Below are positions 43,119 to 44,252 of a stretch of 44,252 nt of DNA, piece by piece. Under the pieces are notes generated by a model. That model was not told where the DNA came from. It saw nothing but the letters and a program-made list of their open reading frames with translations, and did not search any database. The position numbers and the translations under genes are program-made. This stretch comes from Tubiluchus corallicola (lineage: Eukaryota; Priapulida; Priapulimorpha; Priapulimorphida; Tubiluchidae): assembly GCA_030141605.1 (NCBI GenBank), contig JAQGDQ010001364.1, positions 1 to 44,252 of the forward strand, given 5' to 3'. Within the stretch, counting starts at the first letter, position 1. The number at the start of each line of letters is the position of its first letter.

Positions 43119-43324
43119 CTGATTTGTTAACACAGTTAACAACATGAAAATTAACACAAATGTAAATTACGGGACACGAAAGTCTTCATAAATAAAACGA
43201 TTTATCTTGAAATTTCGTATCGCCTGTCTACTGCCTTTTCGAACGCAGAGCTTGTATTAGTAGCATATTAGTTTCCTGTATGTAAAACATCTAAATCTAA
43301 ACTTCAGTAATGACCATCATATGC

Positions 43325-43565
43325 AGCTATTTTAAAGATAAGTCATTGGAAACAAGTTTAGATAACACTGAGTAAAGTTTGAAAAACTAATCAGAGCATT
43401 TGTAACACACTCTTTACTAACTAAGTAAAAGTATTAATTACTTTATATTGTCTATAACAAAAAATGTGTTTTTTGTGAGCCAGTGGTGCACACTGGGATG
43501 GAGATGCAATGTTGTTTTACCAATTAGCGCAAACATTTTGATTTATTAAAAATTTTCTTTTCCAG
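43325..43565 (-). repeat. Dispersed repeat family C, inverted copy, CENPC intron 10
   Basis: Reverse complement of family C ('gaaacaagtttagataacac', 'tgagtaaagtttgaaaaac', 'ccagtggtgcacactgggat'). It carries the 'gccatcccagtgtgcaccac'-type segment once, unlike the triplicated copy at 10743. Confidence 0.75.
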
Positions 43566-43693
43566 TTGTATAATTACATTCTGAAAATTGTAAACTGATA
43601 ATTAAACTTTTTTCATACCATTACGGTCGTGTTTAGCAGTTTTTGCAAATAATTGTACAGTGCAAAATGCAGATTGTGATTTCTTGCTTACAG

Positions 43694-43807
43694 GTCTGAC
43701 CGTCGCGGGTATAGCTTCCCCTCTCACCAAAACTCCAGCGGTTTCGCAGAAGAAACCGAAAAGTAAAACGAAGAGAAAAATGCCGAAGAGCACCGGCGAA
43801 GATTTGG
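43694..43807 (+). CDS. CENPC: CENPC homologue, exon 11 (basic linker after CENP-C motif)
   Basis: Acceptor 'ttgcttacag' ends at 43693 and donor gtaaga follows at 43808; phase 1 at both ends. It encodes GLTVAGIASPLTKTPAVSQK, then a lysine-rich KPKSKTKRKMPKSTGEDL. The order SG-hydrophobic-SP followed by a lysine-rich stretch corresponds to the human segment between the CENP-C motif and the cupin domain. The start ATG at 43660 of the longer frame lies in the intron. Confidence 0.9.
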
Positions 43808-43965
43808 GTAAGAAAATATTTAAAATGAAAAAGTCTTGTAACACCTGAAAGCTTATTTCAAATGTTTGTTTTCACTTTTCCAGAAACAGTAAACCGTTTT
43901 AAATTGTTCGTTTGTTTTGGGCAAATTGTTAGATTGCTCATAACTGCTAAACTTCTTGTCTGCAG

Positions 43966-44085
43966 GATATACGAAAAGCATGAGAAAGCTTTCCATGCAC
44001 GTGGCGCCACCTGAGGGGAAAATCGGCGGCATAGACGACGTTTGGGTGCTTAATCCGCTCAACGGCCAGGAGGAAGTGAATGTTG
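43966..44085 (+). CDS. CENPC: CENPC homologue, exon 12 (entry to the cupin domain)
   Basis: Acceptor 'cttgtctgcag' ends at 43965 and donor gtaagc follows at 44086; phase 1 at both ends. It encodes YTKSMRKLSMHVAPPEGKIG, then GIDDVWVLNPLNGQEEVNV. V.V.NP..G.E matches the sequence that leads into the C-terminal Mif2/CENP-C cupin (human V-K-D-P-x-T-R-E), the dimerisation domain. The cupin body should lie to the right of the window, so the gene is truncated only by the window edge, at about residue 924. Confidence 0.88.
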
Positions 44086-44252
44086 GTAAGCTGGAGCTTT
44101 GATAATAACTATACGTATGTATAAGCCAATAAGTGAAAGAATAAGTAAGAACCCCCTCCCCTCCCCCCGGTTGACCCAGGATAAACACTCATTGCAAACA
44201 AAGAAAAGCTTGCTTCTGCTAATGCTTGAGCTGAAAAAGTGTGGTTTCCCAT
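44086..44252. other. Start of CENPC intron 12
   Basis: Non-coding sequence with a pyrimidine-rich cccctcccc tract. The next coding exon lies beyond the window. Confidence 0.6.

Overview
This is a eukaryotic, almost certainly invertebrate-animal, chromosomal segment. It is AT-rich, its genes are split by long introns with GT-AG junctions, and minisatellites, microsatellites and short non-autonomous DNA transposons fill most of the rest. Degenerate CCTAA (TTAGG-type) repeats at the left end and the gene content suggest a non-vertebrate bilaterian. An arthropod would fit the TTAGG repeats, but the taxon cannot be fixed from this window. No prokaryotic, viral, rRNA or intact tRNA gene was recognised.

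Three genes can be supported. (1) At 3925-6262 (+) are the last two coding exons of a CNRIP1 homologue (cannabinoid receptor-interacting protein 1), with a polyadenylation signal at 6334. The first coding exon was not found. (2) At 18008-18688 (-) is a single-exon gene of 226 codons. I identify it as a FAM181-family homologue from a YAP-like TEAD-binding omega-loop motif (LRLRQLPASFW) and a C-terminal WRPIPTK motif. (3) From 26796 to the right edge (+) lies a CENPC (CENP-C/Mif2) gene that no single open reading frame reveals. I assembled twelve coding exons whose phases agree at every junction, giving about 924 residues before the window ends at the start of the C-terminal cupin region. The model carries, in order, an N-terminal Mis12-complex-binding type segment, an acidic DEFVL motif like the vertebrate CENP-HIKM-binding site, a central-region nucleosome motif (RVSRPPEEFW), and the canonical CENP-C motif (RRSRRRRVQTLEWWRNEHIIY spans it).

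Layout. 1-3900: telomere-like repeat, low-complexity DNA and dispersed repeats. 3925-6340: CNRIP1. 6776-15250: a TA-flanked MITE, then a series of minisatellites and microsatellites. 15265-16188: two hAT-type MITEs with 8-bp target duplications. 18008-18688: FAM181. 19300-25123: tandem arrays and an inverted pair of hAT MITEs. 26796-44252: CENPC, whose introns hold most of the remaining mobile elements and arrays.

The most unusual structure is in the CENPC introns. The 3' splice sites of two consecutive exons (40576 and 42041) are the last units of intronic minisatellites, so each real acceptor is preceded by a row of near-copies. The second of these exons encodes the CENP-C motif, and the six exons from 37299 to 44085 are all symmetric (phase 1-1). 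Other minisatellites here, including two with 42-bp units, appear to have grown from transposon ends, so transposon termini and splice sites look like recurrent seeds of tandem arrays.
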